In this document: piece after piece, positions 52,724 through 61,632 of the stretch
Numbering within the stretch: the first letter of the stretch is position 1
How the letters are laid out: each line of letters opens with the position of its first letter
Source of the DNA: Deltaproteobacteria bacterium
GTDB taxonomy: Bacteria; UBA10199; GCA-002796325; JACPFF01
Assembly: GCA_016210045.1 (NCBI GenBank)
Contig: JACQUX010000038.1
Location: forward strand, 101,139 to 165,138
DNA length: 64,000 bases
Direction of reading: 5' to 3'
Notes under the pieces: model-generated
What the model was told of the DNA's origin: nothing
What the model saw: the letters and a program-made list of their open reading frames with translations, nothing else
Database searches by the model: none
Translations under genes and position numbers: made by a program

Positions 52724-53133
52724 TTCGCACCGCTGTGGACTCGTCGGTCCTGCTGGATATCTTTGCCGCCGATCCGACATTTGGCGAGGCTTCGCTTCGG
52801 GCTCTAGAACAGTGCAGCCGCGACGGCGTCTTGATTGCCTGTGAAGTGGTCTGGGCGGAATTACGGCCTCGTTTCCCCTCGGACGATGCTTTGCTCCAGG
52901 CCGCTGCAGCGCTCGATCTGCAATTCGACTCCATGTCCCAAGAGGCGGCACTGCTGGCCGGTCGCGTGTGGCAGAAGTACCGGCGCACCGGGGGCCGGCG
53001 CGAACGAATGATTCCGGATTTTCTGATTGCCGCCCATGCGTTGGAGCAAGCCGATCGGCTCTGTACCCGCGACCGCGGCTTCTGTCGACGATATTTCACG
53101 AAGCTCGCGCTGTTGCAGCCAATGCCGGCGTGA
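52720..53133 (+). CDS. PIN-domain (VapC-type) toxin
   Basis: 137 residues. Acidic residues of the PIN ribonuclease site: Asp in IRTAVDSSVLLDIF, Glu in EVVWAELRPRF, and MIPDFLIAAHAL with a late RDRGFCRRYF. This is the classical VapC order, read right after its AbrB-type antitoxin. The sequence differs clearly from the PIN protein at 36668, so they are separate modules. Confidence 0.87.
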   Translation: MIRTAVDSSVLLDIFAADPTFGEASLRALEQCSRDGVLIACEVVWAELRPRFPSDDALLQAAAALDLQFDSMSQEAALLAGRVWQKYRRTGGRRERMIPDFLIAAHALEQADRLCTRDRGFCRRYFTKLALLQPMPA

Positions 53134-53147
53134 GCGGGTCGGGTCTG

Positions 53148-53519
53148 TTACTCCACGACCGATTCCGGGATTTCACCTCGGCCGACGAGGCGATAGGTGC
53201 GCCAGGTCCAGCCAAGGATGAGGCCGAAGAGGAGGCCATAGATTAGCCGATGATTGGTGGCGCGTTGGGCGGTGCGCGGATTAAACAGCGCGCTGCGACT
53301 GCTACTGAGGCGCGTGCCGGCGTAGGCCGTGCGGCCGGCCAATGGCGCGGAAGGGCGAGGGAGCGGCGGGCGAGCGCGGCGGGCGAGCGTGGGCCATGGC
53401 GCCGCCGATGGGGAGAACGTCGTCGGAGATGCCGGAATTGTGGGTTCGGGAAGATCACTGAACAACAGGCCGAGACCAGATGCCAGCAGAAGCGCGTATT
53501 TAAACAGTTTGCGGCTCAT
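53148..53519 (-). CDS. Small exported or membrane protein of unknown function
   Basis: 123 residues from the ATG at 53519, with GGAGAGG upstream. An N-terminal hydrophobic stretch (FKYALLLASGLGLLF) acts as signal or anchor. A Pro/Ala/Arg-rich middle (APWPTLARRARPPLPRPSAP) is probably disordered. A second helix (LIYGLLFGLILGWTWRTY) lies near the C-terminus. No family recognised. Confidence 0.5.
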   Translation of the reverse strand: MSRKLFKYALLLASGLGLLFSDLPEPTIPASPTTFSPSAAPWPTLARRARPPLPRPSAPLAGRTAYAGTRLSSSRSALFNPRTAQRATNHRLIYGLLFGLILGWTWRTYRLVGRGEIPESVVE

Positions 53520-53667
53520 GACAACCTCTCCAGAGAGCAAGGGGCATGCCATATTATGCGACTGGATAATCCCGAGTGATGTTGCGGAGATGAACTTTTG
53601 GTGCATGGAGAGCGTTGCCTGCCGCCGGGAAATTTTGTCCCGGAGTGGGGCGGCAACGCGGCATTTG

Positions 53668-54555
53668 TTACCGCAGTGAGCGGCGCATCCGAGTCCATAC
53701 CCATACCACTGACAGCAGCAGGCCGACGATCGTCAACTCCGACAAGCGCCATGCCCGCTGCCCGCCGACGACTAACGAACAACCTTCCCCACCGATCACC
53801 TTTGCGGCCGGAGATTGAATCATGGTTGGCGTGAGCGGTGCCGCGCCGACGCTCGGTTGGAGCCCCTTCGCGCGGCACGTGTGCTGCGACACGTCGTACT
53901 CTTCAGTCGCCGGATCACAACAGGAGGAATCGAGCAGCGCGACATTGGCGCAGCTCGCCCCCGATTGGAAATCGCACGCATCGCCGATTCGGTCTCCGTC
54001 GCGGTCCAATTGGCTCGGATTGAAGGCATCGGGACAGTTGTCCGCCGCGTTCGCGATCCCGTCGGCGTCGAGATCCGCGTTCGATGTGGTGCCGCCGCCG
54101 CTACTGCCGCTGGAGCTCGTGCCGCTTGGACACCCGGTTGCAGGCTCAATGACGGCCTGGCTCAAGTCGACTTCCGCCTTACCGAAGCATTCGGACCCTT
54201 CCAGTTTCAATGCGAACGCGAGCGTGTCTTGCTCGTCCAGCGGACCGTCGAGTGGCGCCATTGCGTAGCAGACGGAGTCGGTGTTGCTGCTGATCTCGGC
54301 CGTCATCATGGCGGTGTTGCCGTACAGTCGGGCCGCAGCCGTGGCCCCCTCGATACAAAGGTCGATCTTCGTAATGCCGTCACACGAAGCCGTGCCCGTG
54401 GCCACGAGTTGTACACTCTCAGGAAGCGTGTAATTTTCGCATCCTTCGCCCATATGCTCAAACGGCCGCCGATTGGGGGCAAACGCGCGATTGGGGACGA
54501 GGGTGCCGAGGGCGACGATGGCTCCCAAACCGACTGCTATCATTGTGTGGCGCAT
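53668..54555 (-). CDS. Exported Ca-binding-repeat protein with GG-Cys C-terminal sorting-type tail
   Basis: 295 residues. The signal peptide ends near VPNRAFA. Residues about 165-205 follow a Ser/Gly linker and hold thrombospondin type-3-like loops (DLDADGIANAADNCPDAFNP, then DRDGDRIGDACD). The C-terminus is GGEGCSLVVG, a hydrophobic helix (LTIVGLLLSVVWVW) and RMRRSLR, the three-part layout of protein-sorting signals with a conserved Cys. Paralogous to the two halves of the gene upstream at 54651-56837. The processing enzyme is unknown. Confidence 0.72.
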   Translation of the reverse strand: MRHTMIAVGLGAIVALGTLVPNRAFAPNRRPFEHMGEGCENYTLPESVQLVATGTASCDGITKIDLCIEGATAAARLYGNTAMMTAEISSNTDSVCYAMAPLDGPLDEQDTLAFALKLEGSECFGKAEVDLSQAVIEPATGCPSGTSSSGSSGGGTTSNADLDADGIANAADNCPDAFNPSQLDRDGDRIGDACDFQSGASCANVALLDSSCCDPATEEYDVSQHTCRAKGLQPSVGAAPLTPTMIQSPAAKVIGGEGCSLVVGGQRAWRLSELTIVGLLLSVVWVWTRMRRSLR

Positions 54556-54650
54556 AGACCGACCATCCCGTGGACCGACCCCTCACTGATAGTATCGGCA
54601 GAATTGGGAAAAGGTTGCGTCGCGTGATTTCGGCGTTCCCGAGGTGTGGG

Positions 54651-56837
54651 TTACGGACGTCCGTTGCCCACAACGAGGCTACAACCGCCGCCGGCGTTGG
54701 TGTCTGCGTCCGCGGTCGATTTGTCCTTGTTCGGCAAACTCGTATTTTCGCCCGCAGCCGTTTTCGATTTACAGCTCAAACTCCGCGCATCGAAAATCTC
54801 GGTTTTTGGATCGCAGCAGGCCGTGCCCGCAAAAAGGACTTCATTGACCGTGCATCGTGGCGCAGTGCGTAGACATCCTTCGGCGTCGGGATTCGTGGCG
54901 CATGGATCGTCAGCGGCCGAACCGCCGCCGGAGCTGGAGGAACTGCTGCTGCTCGATCCCGTGCCAGCTTTACTCTCCGGCACGCAGGCCGCGCCCCAGC
55001 CGTCGCCGTCGGCATCGAGTTGATCCGGATTCGGCGTGGCCGGGCAATTGTCGTCCGTGTCGGCGACGCCGTCGTCGTCCAGATCGGAAGCCTCGGTGTT
55101 GTCCTCATCCTCATCCGGTGTTGGTTCCGCGACACAGAACTGCGTTGGATCTTCCGACAAGACCGTTCCTGGAGGGCAGGGACAAACACCGAACGGATCA
55201 TCGGATGCGGGCATGCCATTCCAGCAGATTTCGGTATCGCTCAGCGAATAGTAATCGATGATCGGACGTCCGTTTTTTAATGGGACCTTCACGGTCTCCG
55301 TGCAGCTTGGCCGCTTCACAGTGACCGAAACGGTAGCCAGCGTACTGAGGAGTGTCTCGTGAGTATCTATATCTTTGCCCCAGAAACCCCAGCAATAGAG
55401 TTGGTCTGCATCGCGTACGATGTCTAATGTGGAGAAGTTCACCTGTGTGGAACTCAACGAACTTGGTTCGGACTGACCCACCAGACAGAAAAACCCGAGT
55501 GTTCCGCAATCTGAGTTCGTGCAGGGATAGACGAGGACTGTGCTGCTCTCGTCGCAGGAGCCGTTGATGGTGTTATAACTGGTCTTCGCAAACGCGCGCG
55601 AGGGAACGAGGCTGATGCCGCCGGCAATGCAGAGGAGCAGCAAGCTGACGGAGGCCCCGGTTCGTCGATCCTTTCGCACCACGCGATCGAGGCCCAGTGC
55701 GAGCGCAATAATCAGGATCGCCAGCAGTGGGAACATGCCCGGCGCAGCGGCAGGGGTCGTGGCGTGCAGACTGCATCCGCCGCCACCGTCGGTGACGGGA
55801 TTGCCTTTGGGCTTGGCGATCGTCGCGAGGTTCGTGGTCGTCTTGCACTGATTGCTCGGATCGTTTTGCTGCGGGCATTCGTCGATACAATCGAGGATAT
55901 TGTCTTTGTCCGTGTCGACATTATCGCAGCACAAGCTCATCGCCGGGATCGCGATCTGGTCGGCCTTGCAGGTCGTCGAGCCGCCGCTGCTGCTGCCGCC
56001 GGAAGAGCTACTGCTACTACTGCCGCCGCCGGACGAACTACTGCTGGAGCTGCCGGTCGCGTGATCGTCTTCGCAGACGTCGCCGATCCCATCCAAGTCA
56101 CTGTCGGCCTGATCGGCGTTGCCGGCGAATTGGCAATTGTCGTCGTCGTCTTGCACGCCGTCGCTGTCGAGATCGTCCGCGTCGCACGTGGTGCCGCTGC
56201 TGTAGGGGCACGGGTCCTGCGTGATCGGCAACTCGTCGCCATCGACCGAAACGGCCACGTCTTCGGCAATCTTCGCGAATACGGCCGCGATGACGCAGCC
56301 GGGATTGAAGTCCCCCGGTTGACTGTCGCATCCGCTGACGAGTCCCTGCGGAGTGATGGCGACTACTTTACTCAGCGGCAGTGATAAGCCGAGTGAACAC
56401 GTAAGCGGTTTTCCGTTCACGACCGGCGTGACCAAGATCTCGAGCGTGGCATTTGCTCCATTGGGAAGCTGCGACTGTTCTAACGGACAGCCCGAGAACG
56501 CCTTCGGAAGTGGGTTGTCGGCTCCGCTACTACCGAGCTCTTGGCACTCCAACGCGCCCACCTTGCTGATCCCGACCTTGTTGGGAAGATAGGTCCCGTC
56601 CTTATCTTGCAGGAAGACGAGCAGTGGATACGCATCGACGCCGCTGGAGTTCGTGAAATGGTAGAGGACGCCGAACGTTGTATAGTCGCTGCAGTCGCCG
56701 GCTGCATAGTAGTAGTAGCCGCTGCCGCCATAACTGGCCTTTGCGGTATTCGGCTTCGCCTCCGTCGCGCCGCTCCCGAGCAGCAGCAGCGTGCAGCAGG
56801 CAATCGCCGTGGAAATTAACCGTAGATAGGTGCGCAT
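54651..56837 (-). CDS. Fused tandem of two exported Ca-binding-repeat proteins
   Basis: 728 residues from the ATG at 56837 (GGGAGGA upstream). Half A (about 1-385): signal peptide, CSDYTTFGVLYHF domain, TSP3-like loops (DLDSDGVQDDDDNC), poly-Ser/Gly linker, then GGGGCSLHA plus a hydrophobic helix and DRVVRKDRR, a complete sorting-type tail. Without a stop it runs into half B: a second signal-like helix (SVSLLLLCIAGGISLVPSRAFA), its own domain, TSP3-like loops (DLDDDGVADTDDNC), a Ser linker and a final GGGCSLVVGNGRP that lacks the helix and Arg tail. It appears to be two genes joined in frame, with half B truncated. Confidence 0.7.
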   Translation of the reverse strand: MRTYLRLISTAIACCTLLLLGSGATEAKPNTAKASYGGSGYYYYAAGDCSDYTTFGVLYHFTNSSGVDAYPLLVFLQDKDGTYLPNKVGISKVGALECQELGSSGADNPLPKAFSGCPLEQSQLPNGANATLEILVTPVVNGKPLTCSLGLSLPLSKVVAITPQGLVSGCDSQPGDFNPGCVIAAVFAKIAEDVAVSVDGDELPITQDPCPYSSGTTCDADDLDSDGVQDDDDNCQFAGNADQADSDLDGIGDVCEDDHATGSSSSSSSGGGSSSSSSSGGSSSGGSTTCKADQIAIPAMSLCCDNVDTDKDNILDCIDECPQQNDPSNQCKTTTNLATIAKPKGNPVTDGGGGCSLHATTPAAAPGMFPLLAILIIALALGLDRVVRKDRRTGASVSLLLLCIAGGISLVPSRAFAKTSYNTINGSCDESSTVLVYPCTNSDCGTLGFFCLVGQSEPSSLSSTQVNFSTLDIVRDADQLYCWGFWGKDIDTHETLLSTLATVSVTVKRPSCTETVKVPLKNGRPIIDYYSLSDTEICWNGMPASDDPFGVCPCPPGTVLSEDPTQFCVAEPTPDEDEDNTEASDLDDDGVADTDDNCPATPNPDQLDADGDGWGAACVPESKAGTGSSSSSSSSSGGGSAADDPCATNPDAEGCLRTAPRCTVNEVLFAGTACCDPKTEIFDARSLSCKSKTAAGENTSLPNKDKSTADADTNAGGGCSLVVGNGRP

Positions 56838-57009
56838 AGCCGTCCTCCCTTGTACGGTCCAGAGAAGAGCAATGGCCATGCCATGTTATGCGACTAAATT
56901 GTCTGGTTCTTTCGCCAGGTTTGGCGCGCCATCCCACGGCGCGTGGGGATCGGAGTCGCACGTTCCGCCGATTCTGCGGACCGCGCACCCCGGGTGGTTG
57001 ATATGCGGA

Positions 57010-58089
57010 CTATTCGTAAGTGACGCCCTCGATCTCCACGCTTCGCACGAGCCGAACCAATTCGAGGCGGATAGAAGGCTCGAGCAAATCATCCAGAAAC
57101 CAGTCGGGCTCTATAGGCCGTAAGGGGATCGAAAACGGACGACCCTCGATTCCGACGATCTCTTCGATGACGCGAACTGTCGGAATCGTTGCAAAGCGTA
57201 AGACCTCGCGGCTGCCGAGGCCTCGTTCGTGGACCTCGACGATATATCGAGACTTCCAGTCCGGTTCCAGTCCGACGTCAAATCGCACGCGGAGCGTGTA
57301 GTGCGCGGCGTCGCCGTTGATGCGCCGGACCTGGTGGTAGATGTCGGTCAGATAGGCCCTGCGTTGGGAGGGATCGTGGAGGACGCGATCGGCCTCCGTT
57401 GCCAGCGCAGTGAGTTGGTTGATCAATTCCGTATCGGGCGATATGCCGGCGCGGTCGCAGGCCTGGCGGTACCGTTGCAAGTGGTGTGTCGTGGCGTGGA
57501 TTTTTCCGCGTCGTGCCTCCTGCTCCGCGTGCTTGGCCTGTGTCTGGAGCTCGCGGCGATAAAAGGGTCGGCCAACCGTGGAGATCTGGGCCATAATCTC
57601 CTCCGGAGGGAGGCCGGCCGCAATGCCGAGTCCATAGAGGGTGTTCGTATCGGGCGCAGAGTGGGAATCGCATGGGACCCGCTCGCACATTTCGCTAGCG
57701 CGTTGGAAGAGCAAGGAGAAGAGCGGTCGTACGCGCGCGATCGTGGCCTCGGCAGCCGTCTCCAACCCGAGCGAGTGTGCTGCGGCGCGCAGGTCTTGCT
57801 GCGCCATCTCTCCCTGCATGAGGCGATCGGCGTAGTCGGCCATCCGCCATGGTCCCAGAGGCTGGGGGCTGCGCGGCCGGTAGAGCGCCGTCGCTGCCTC
57901 CAGATACCGCGTGACTTCCGCGACCGACTTCCCGATGAACTGATCCGCGGTCACGCCGTATCGTTCGGGCAGTTCGCGGAGCGGCCGCGTCTTATCCGAG
58001 TCACACCGTAATTCTCCCCGCTCGACGACCCCGTTGCGATTGTCGTCAGTGACCGTGACCTTGTTGTGGCATGCCGGTACCTTGCCCAT
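57010..58089 (-). CDS. Unrecognised 359-residue protein
   Basis: Starts at the ATG at 58089 (GGGAGACCAGG upstream). TDDNRNGVVERGEL near residue 15 resembles a calcium-type loop. The middle is helical with charged stretches (LQTQAKHAEQEARRGKIHAT); the C-terminal 110 residues look beta-rich (YTLRVRFDVGL, RYIVEVHERGL). No signal peptide or membrane helix. No family recognised. Confidence 0.5.
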   Translation of the reverse strand: MGKVPACHNKVTVTDDNRNGVVERGELRCDSDKTRPLRELPERYGVTADQFIGKSVAEVTRYLEAATALYRPRSPQPLGPWRMADYADRLMQGEMAQQDLRAAAHSLGLETAAEATIARVRPLFSLLFQRASEMCERVPCDSHSAPDTNTLYGLGIAAGLPPEEIMAQISTVGRPFYRRELQTQAKHAEQEARRGKIHATTHHLQRYRQACDRAGISPDTELINQLTALATEADRVLHDPSQRRAYLTDIYHQVRRINGDAAHYTLRVRFDVGLEPDWKSRYIVEVHERGLGSREVLRFATIPTVRVIEEIVGIEGRPFSIPLRPIEPDWFLDDLLEPSIRLELVRLVRSVEIEGVTYE

Positions 58090-58190
58090 TCCTGGTCTCC
58101 CTTTGCCTCAGAATGATTATCGGCGGGACGGGCGTGATAGTTGCGGATTGGCGGGTGTTCCGGGCGGCGATTCGCGACACGGCGGACGCA

Positions 58191-59348
58191 TTACGATTCA
58201 AAACACCCCAGGCCGCGGGCGATGACGAGCCGCTGGACCTCGTTGGTGCCTTCGCCGATCTCGAGGAGTTTCGCGTCGCGATAGAAGCGGGCGACCGGAT
58301 ATTCTTCCATGCAGCCGTAGCCGCCGTGGAGTTGGACCGCTTGGTCGACGACGAACTTCATCACTTGAGAGCAGAACAGTTTCGCCATTGCGGCTTCCTG
58401 GCCGAACGCTTGGCCGGAGTCCTTCAGCCAACACGCGCGATACAACAGCGACCGCGCGGCCTCGATCTGCATCGCGCTATCGGCGAGTTTGAACGCGTTG
58501 GCCTGGAAGCTGGCGATCGTTTGGCTGAACGCACGCCGGGTTTTCGCATATTGCAATCCGGCTTCGAACGCGCCTTGGGCGCCGCCGAGCCCCATCGCGG
58601 CAATCCCGAGTCGTCCGCCGTCGAGGGTCTTGAGCATCTGTTTGAAGCCGTCGCCGCGTTTGCCGAGCAAGTTGGCTTCCGGGACGCGGACGTTGTCGAA
58701 ATAGAGTTCCGCCGTGTTGGAGGCGCGCCACAGCAGTTTGTGATGCATCGTTTTGGTCGTGAATCCGGGCGTGCTTTGCGGCACCAGGATGCAACTGATT
58801 TCCTTGCGGCCGTTGGCGTCGCTGCCGGTGATACATTGGACCGTGCTCCCGGCCGTGATCGGCGTGCCGGCGTTGGTGATGAAAATTTTCGCGCCGTTAA
58901 TGGTCCAGTGGCCGTCTTGCAGTTCCCCGGTGGTGCGCGAGTTGCCGGCATCGGATCCGGCGTCCGGTTCGGTGAGGCCGAAGCCCCACAGTGTGCGGCC
59001 GGCGCACAAGTCGGGGAGGTAGGTCTGTTGCTGCGTTTTGTTGCCGAAGTTTGCGATCGGTCCGACGCCGAGCGTGTTGTGGGCCGCGACCGTGGCCGCG
59101 TGTGACGCATGCACGCGCGCCAATTCTTCCACGATGATCGCGTACGACAACGTGTCGAGTCCGAGACCGCCGAATTCCGGCGGGGCCATCACGCCCATGA
59201 AGCCGAGTTCGCCCATTTTTTGTGTCAGCTCGATCGAGAATTGTTCGTCGCGTTCCAAGCGCTCCGCTGCGGGAGCGAGTTCGCCCTCCGCGAAGTCGCG
59301 AACCATGGTGCGGAGTGCCTGTTGTTCCGCCGTGAGTGTGAAGTCCAT
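58191..59348 (-). CDS. Acyl-CoA dehydrogenase
   Basis: 385 residues from the ATG at 59348; the longer frame lacks support. An FAD enzyme that makes trans-2-enoyl-CoA, passing electrons to ETF. GFGLTEPDAGSDAGNSRTTG and FITNAGTPI give FAD contacts. GYGCMEEYPVARFYRDAKLL followed by EIGEGTNEVQRLVIARGL holds the catalytic Glu position (EGTNE). Chain-length preference unknown; closest in feel to short or branched-chain (isovaleryl/butyryl) types. Diverges from the transporter-HEAT gene with 58 bp between starts. Confidence 0.92.
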   Translation of the reverse strand: MDFTLTAEQQALRTMVRDFAEGELAPAAERLERDEQFSIELTQKMGELGFMGVMAPPEFGGLGLDTLSYAIIVEELARVHASHAATVAAHNTLGVGPIANFGNKTQQQTYLPDLCAGRTLWGFGLTEPDAGSDAGNSRTTGELQDGHWTINGAKIFITNAGTPITAGSTVQCITGSDANGRKEISCILVPQSTPGFTTKTMHHKLLWRASNTAELYFDNVRVPEANLLGKRGDGFKQMLKTLDGGRLGIAAMGLGGAQGAFEAGLQYAKTRRAFSQTIASFQANAFKLADSAMQIEAARSLLYRACWLKDSGQAFGQEAAMAKLFCSQVMKFVVDQAVQLHGGYGCMEEYPVARFYRDAKLLEIGEGTNEVQRLVIARGLGCFES

Positions 59349-59406
59349 GCGCCGCCTTGTAGCGAAGTTGATGTCAGATACAAGCAGTTTATGGTAGAGC
59401 GCCGCC

Positions 59407-61605
59407 GTGCGGTTTCCACGTGCCACGATCTGGAACGTCGTCACCTTTGCGGCGCTGGCCTTTGCGGCGAATGTTGGATTCGTCTTCGGTCTGTTCCCGA
59501 CGAATGCGCTGCTCATTACGCACGTCGGCACCGATGCGCTGTTTGCGGCCTATCTCTGGAGCGCGCTCGCGGTGCTGGGGTTTTCCGGCCTCTTCGCCTG
59601 GATTGCTGACCGTTATCCGCGCCGTCGCCTCTTTCTCGGGTCGCACTGGTTGGCCGCGGCGTCCGTCTTGGTCGCGTGGTGGGCGGTCCGTCAGCCGCAG
59701 GTCGAGTTTTGGTGGTATGCGCTGATCCGCGCGTTTTTTTACGGCTACTACATCCTGTTGTCGCTCCAGTTTTGGGTCCTCGCGAGCGATCACTTTTCCA
59801 GTTATGAAGCGAAGCGCGTCTATCCCTACGTCATCGCCGCCAGTATCGGCGGGATGATGGTCGGAGGACTGATCACCTCGTTCGTCGCCGGAACCCTTCC
59901 TGCGGCCGACTTCCTGCTCCTGTGGGCAGGAATTTTAGGCCTTTCGCCCGGACTGTTGTGGTGTCTACGTCTGCGGCCGGTGCTGTATGGACGTGTCCAT
60001 CAAGCGTCCGCGACGACGCCGCTTGTGGGAACGTGGTCGTTGTCGCTGTTGATGCTGCTTTTCTGGATGATCTATGCCTTTCTCTGTCATGGCGTCGATT
60101 ATGTGTACAACGTTGTCGCGTCCGCCGCGCTCCCCGACCCCGATCAGCTCACGGCGTTTTTTGGGAAAGTCACCTGCGTGGCCAGTCTCGTCGTGCTCAT
60201 CTACCAACTTGGCTTGGCCAAACGCATTGCGACGCGATTCGGGATTGACCGCGCGCTGCTGATGATTCCGTTGTTGGCGGTCGGCGCCTGCGGACTGTTA
60301 GTGGCGCAGCCGTCGCTGTTCGGCGTCGCCGTCGCGGAGGCGACGGTTTTTTTCTTCGTCGATTTCGCCGGCTCGGCGCTCGTGCAACCGCTGCTGAACA
60401 TTGTGCCGCGCTCCCAACGCGGCCGAGTGAAAATGGGCACGGAAGGGGTGGGGCGTTCCGTTGGAGTTGTCGGATTGTTTTTCCTAGCGACCGTCGGCAC
60501 GGCTGTGATTGTGCCGGAACGGCTGAGTGGGCTTCTCTTTGCTGTGTCGCTGGCCTTCCTCGGATTCCCGATTTTGTTTCATCGCATCTATCTGCGCCAT
60601 TTAGTGCGTTGTCTGCGATCGCCGGATCAGGAGCTGGTGCTGAATGCGATTCAGGCGCTGGGCGAGCCGAATAAAGTGGCGGCGACGCGGCCGCTGCTCC
60701 GCTTATTGCGTGCCACGACGCAACTCCATTTACAACGCACCATCGTGTTGAGCTTAGGCCAAATGCGCAGCGGCGAGGCCTTTCAGGAAGTCGTGCAACT
60801 CTTCGACGTCCGCAATGAAGCGCTCCAAAACGCCGTCGTGGAAGCGTTGGGCGACTACCGCAATTACGAAAGTATTTTGGCGATTTTTCGATTGATGAAA
60901 TCGGGCAACAACGTCTCGCTGCAAGTGCGGATGAACGCCGTGATGTTGCTCACGCGTCTGCTCGGCCGCGCAATGACGCCGTTCTTGTTGCAGGCCTTGG
61001 ACGATTCCGATCCGCGTGTGCAGGCCAATACGTTGGAGGCGTTGGGCCTGTTGCGTGATCGCGCGACCATCCGTTTGTTGCAACCGTTCTTGACCCATCC
61101 GCACCATCGAGTGCGCGGCAGCGCTATTATTGCGTTGTACCCGTTTCGTTTTCGGCCACGATCGGTGCGGCCATTGGTGTTGCAAGCATTGGCGCAGCTC
61201 TATACGTCGCCGCAGGCGCTCGAGCACCGCACTGCGCTGCATGTGATCGGCGCGTTGCGCTGCCGGGCGTATATCCCCGATCTGCTCCGCCAACTCGCGA
61301 CGCCCGATCGCCATACGCGGCAACATGTGGCCATTGCACTCGCGAAGCTGCAAGTCCATCAGTGCACGCCGGTGTTAGTCGAACTGATGCTCGATGCCGA
61401 CGAGACGTTCGCGATCGATACCGCGAAACGCATGGGGCAGTTTCCGGCCGTCAGCCGTTGGCGCGTGTTCGAGGCGATCGACCAATTGCCGACTACGCCA
61501 CGCGCCGTCGTCTTTACCCGCCTTGAAGCCACCGGTCTCGATTTCTCCGCCGAACAAGAACAGCTCGGCAGCCGCGCCACGCTCTTCACGTATGCCCCGT
61601 GGTGA
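59407..61605 (+). CDS. Membrane transporter-like protein with C-terminal HEAT repeats
   Basis: 732 residues from a GTG start. Residues 1-390 have about eleven transmembrane helices in an MFS/nucleotide-exchange-transporter-like arrangement (LFAWIADRYPRRRLF; FVDFAGSALVQPLLNIVPRSQRGRVKMGTEG). Residues about 400-690 are cytoplasmic HEAT-like repeats (LVLNAIQALGEPN, IVLSLGQMRSGEA, VVEALGDYRN, TLEALGLLRDRA, IGALRCRAYIPDLL). This fusion resembles ADP/ATP-carrier-like proteins with HEAT tails. Substrate unknown. Confidence 0.72.
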   Translation: MRFPRATIWNVVTFAALAFAANVGFVFGLFPTNALLITHVGTDALFAAYLWSALAVLGFSGLFAWIADRYPRRRLFLGSHWLAAASVLVAWWAVRQPQVEFWWYALIRAFFYGYYILLSLQFWVLASDHFSSYEAKRVYPYVIAASIGGMMVGGLITSFVAGTLPAADFLLLWAGILGLSPGLLWCLRLRPVLYGRVHQASATTPLVGTWSLSLLMLLFWMIYAFLCHGVDYVYNVVASAALPDPDQLTAFFGKVTCVASLVVLIYQLGLAKRIATRFGIDRALLMIPLLAVGACGLLVAQPSLFGVAVAEATVFFFVDFAGSALVQPLLNIVPRSQRGRVKMGTEGVGRSVGVVGLFFLATVGTAVIVPERLSGLLFAVSLAFLGFPILFHRIYLRHLVRCLRSPDQELVLNAIQALGEPNKVAATRPLLRLLRATTQLHLQRTIVLSLGQMRSGEAFQEVVQLFDVRNEALQNAVVEALGDYRNYESILAIFRLMKSGNNVSLQVRMNAVMLLTRLLGRAMTPFLLQALDDSDPRVQANTLEALGLLRDRATIRLLQPFLTHPHHRVRGSAIIALYPFRFRPRSVRPLVLQALAQLYTSPQALEHRTALHVIGALRCRAYIPDLLRQLATPDRHTRQHVAIALAKLQVHQCTPVLVELMLDADETFAIDTAKRMGQFPAVSRWRVFEAIDQLPTTPRAVVFTRLEATGLDFSAEQEQLGSRATLFTYAPW

Positions 61606-61632
61606 ACGGGGTCCCAGCCCCCAGTCACGCTT

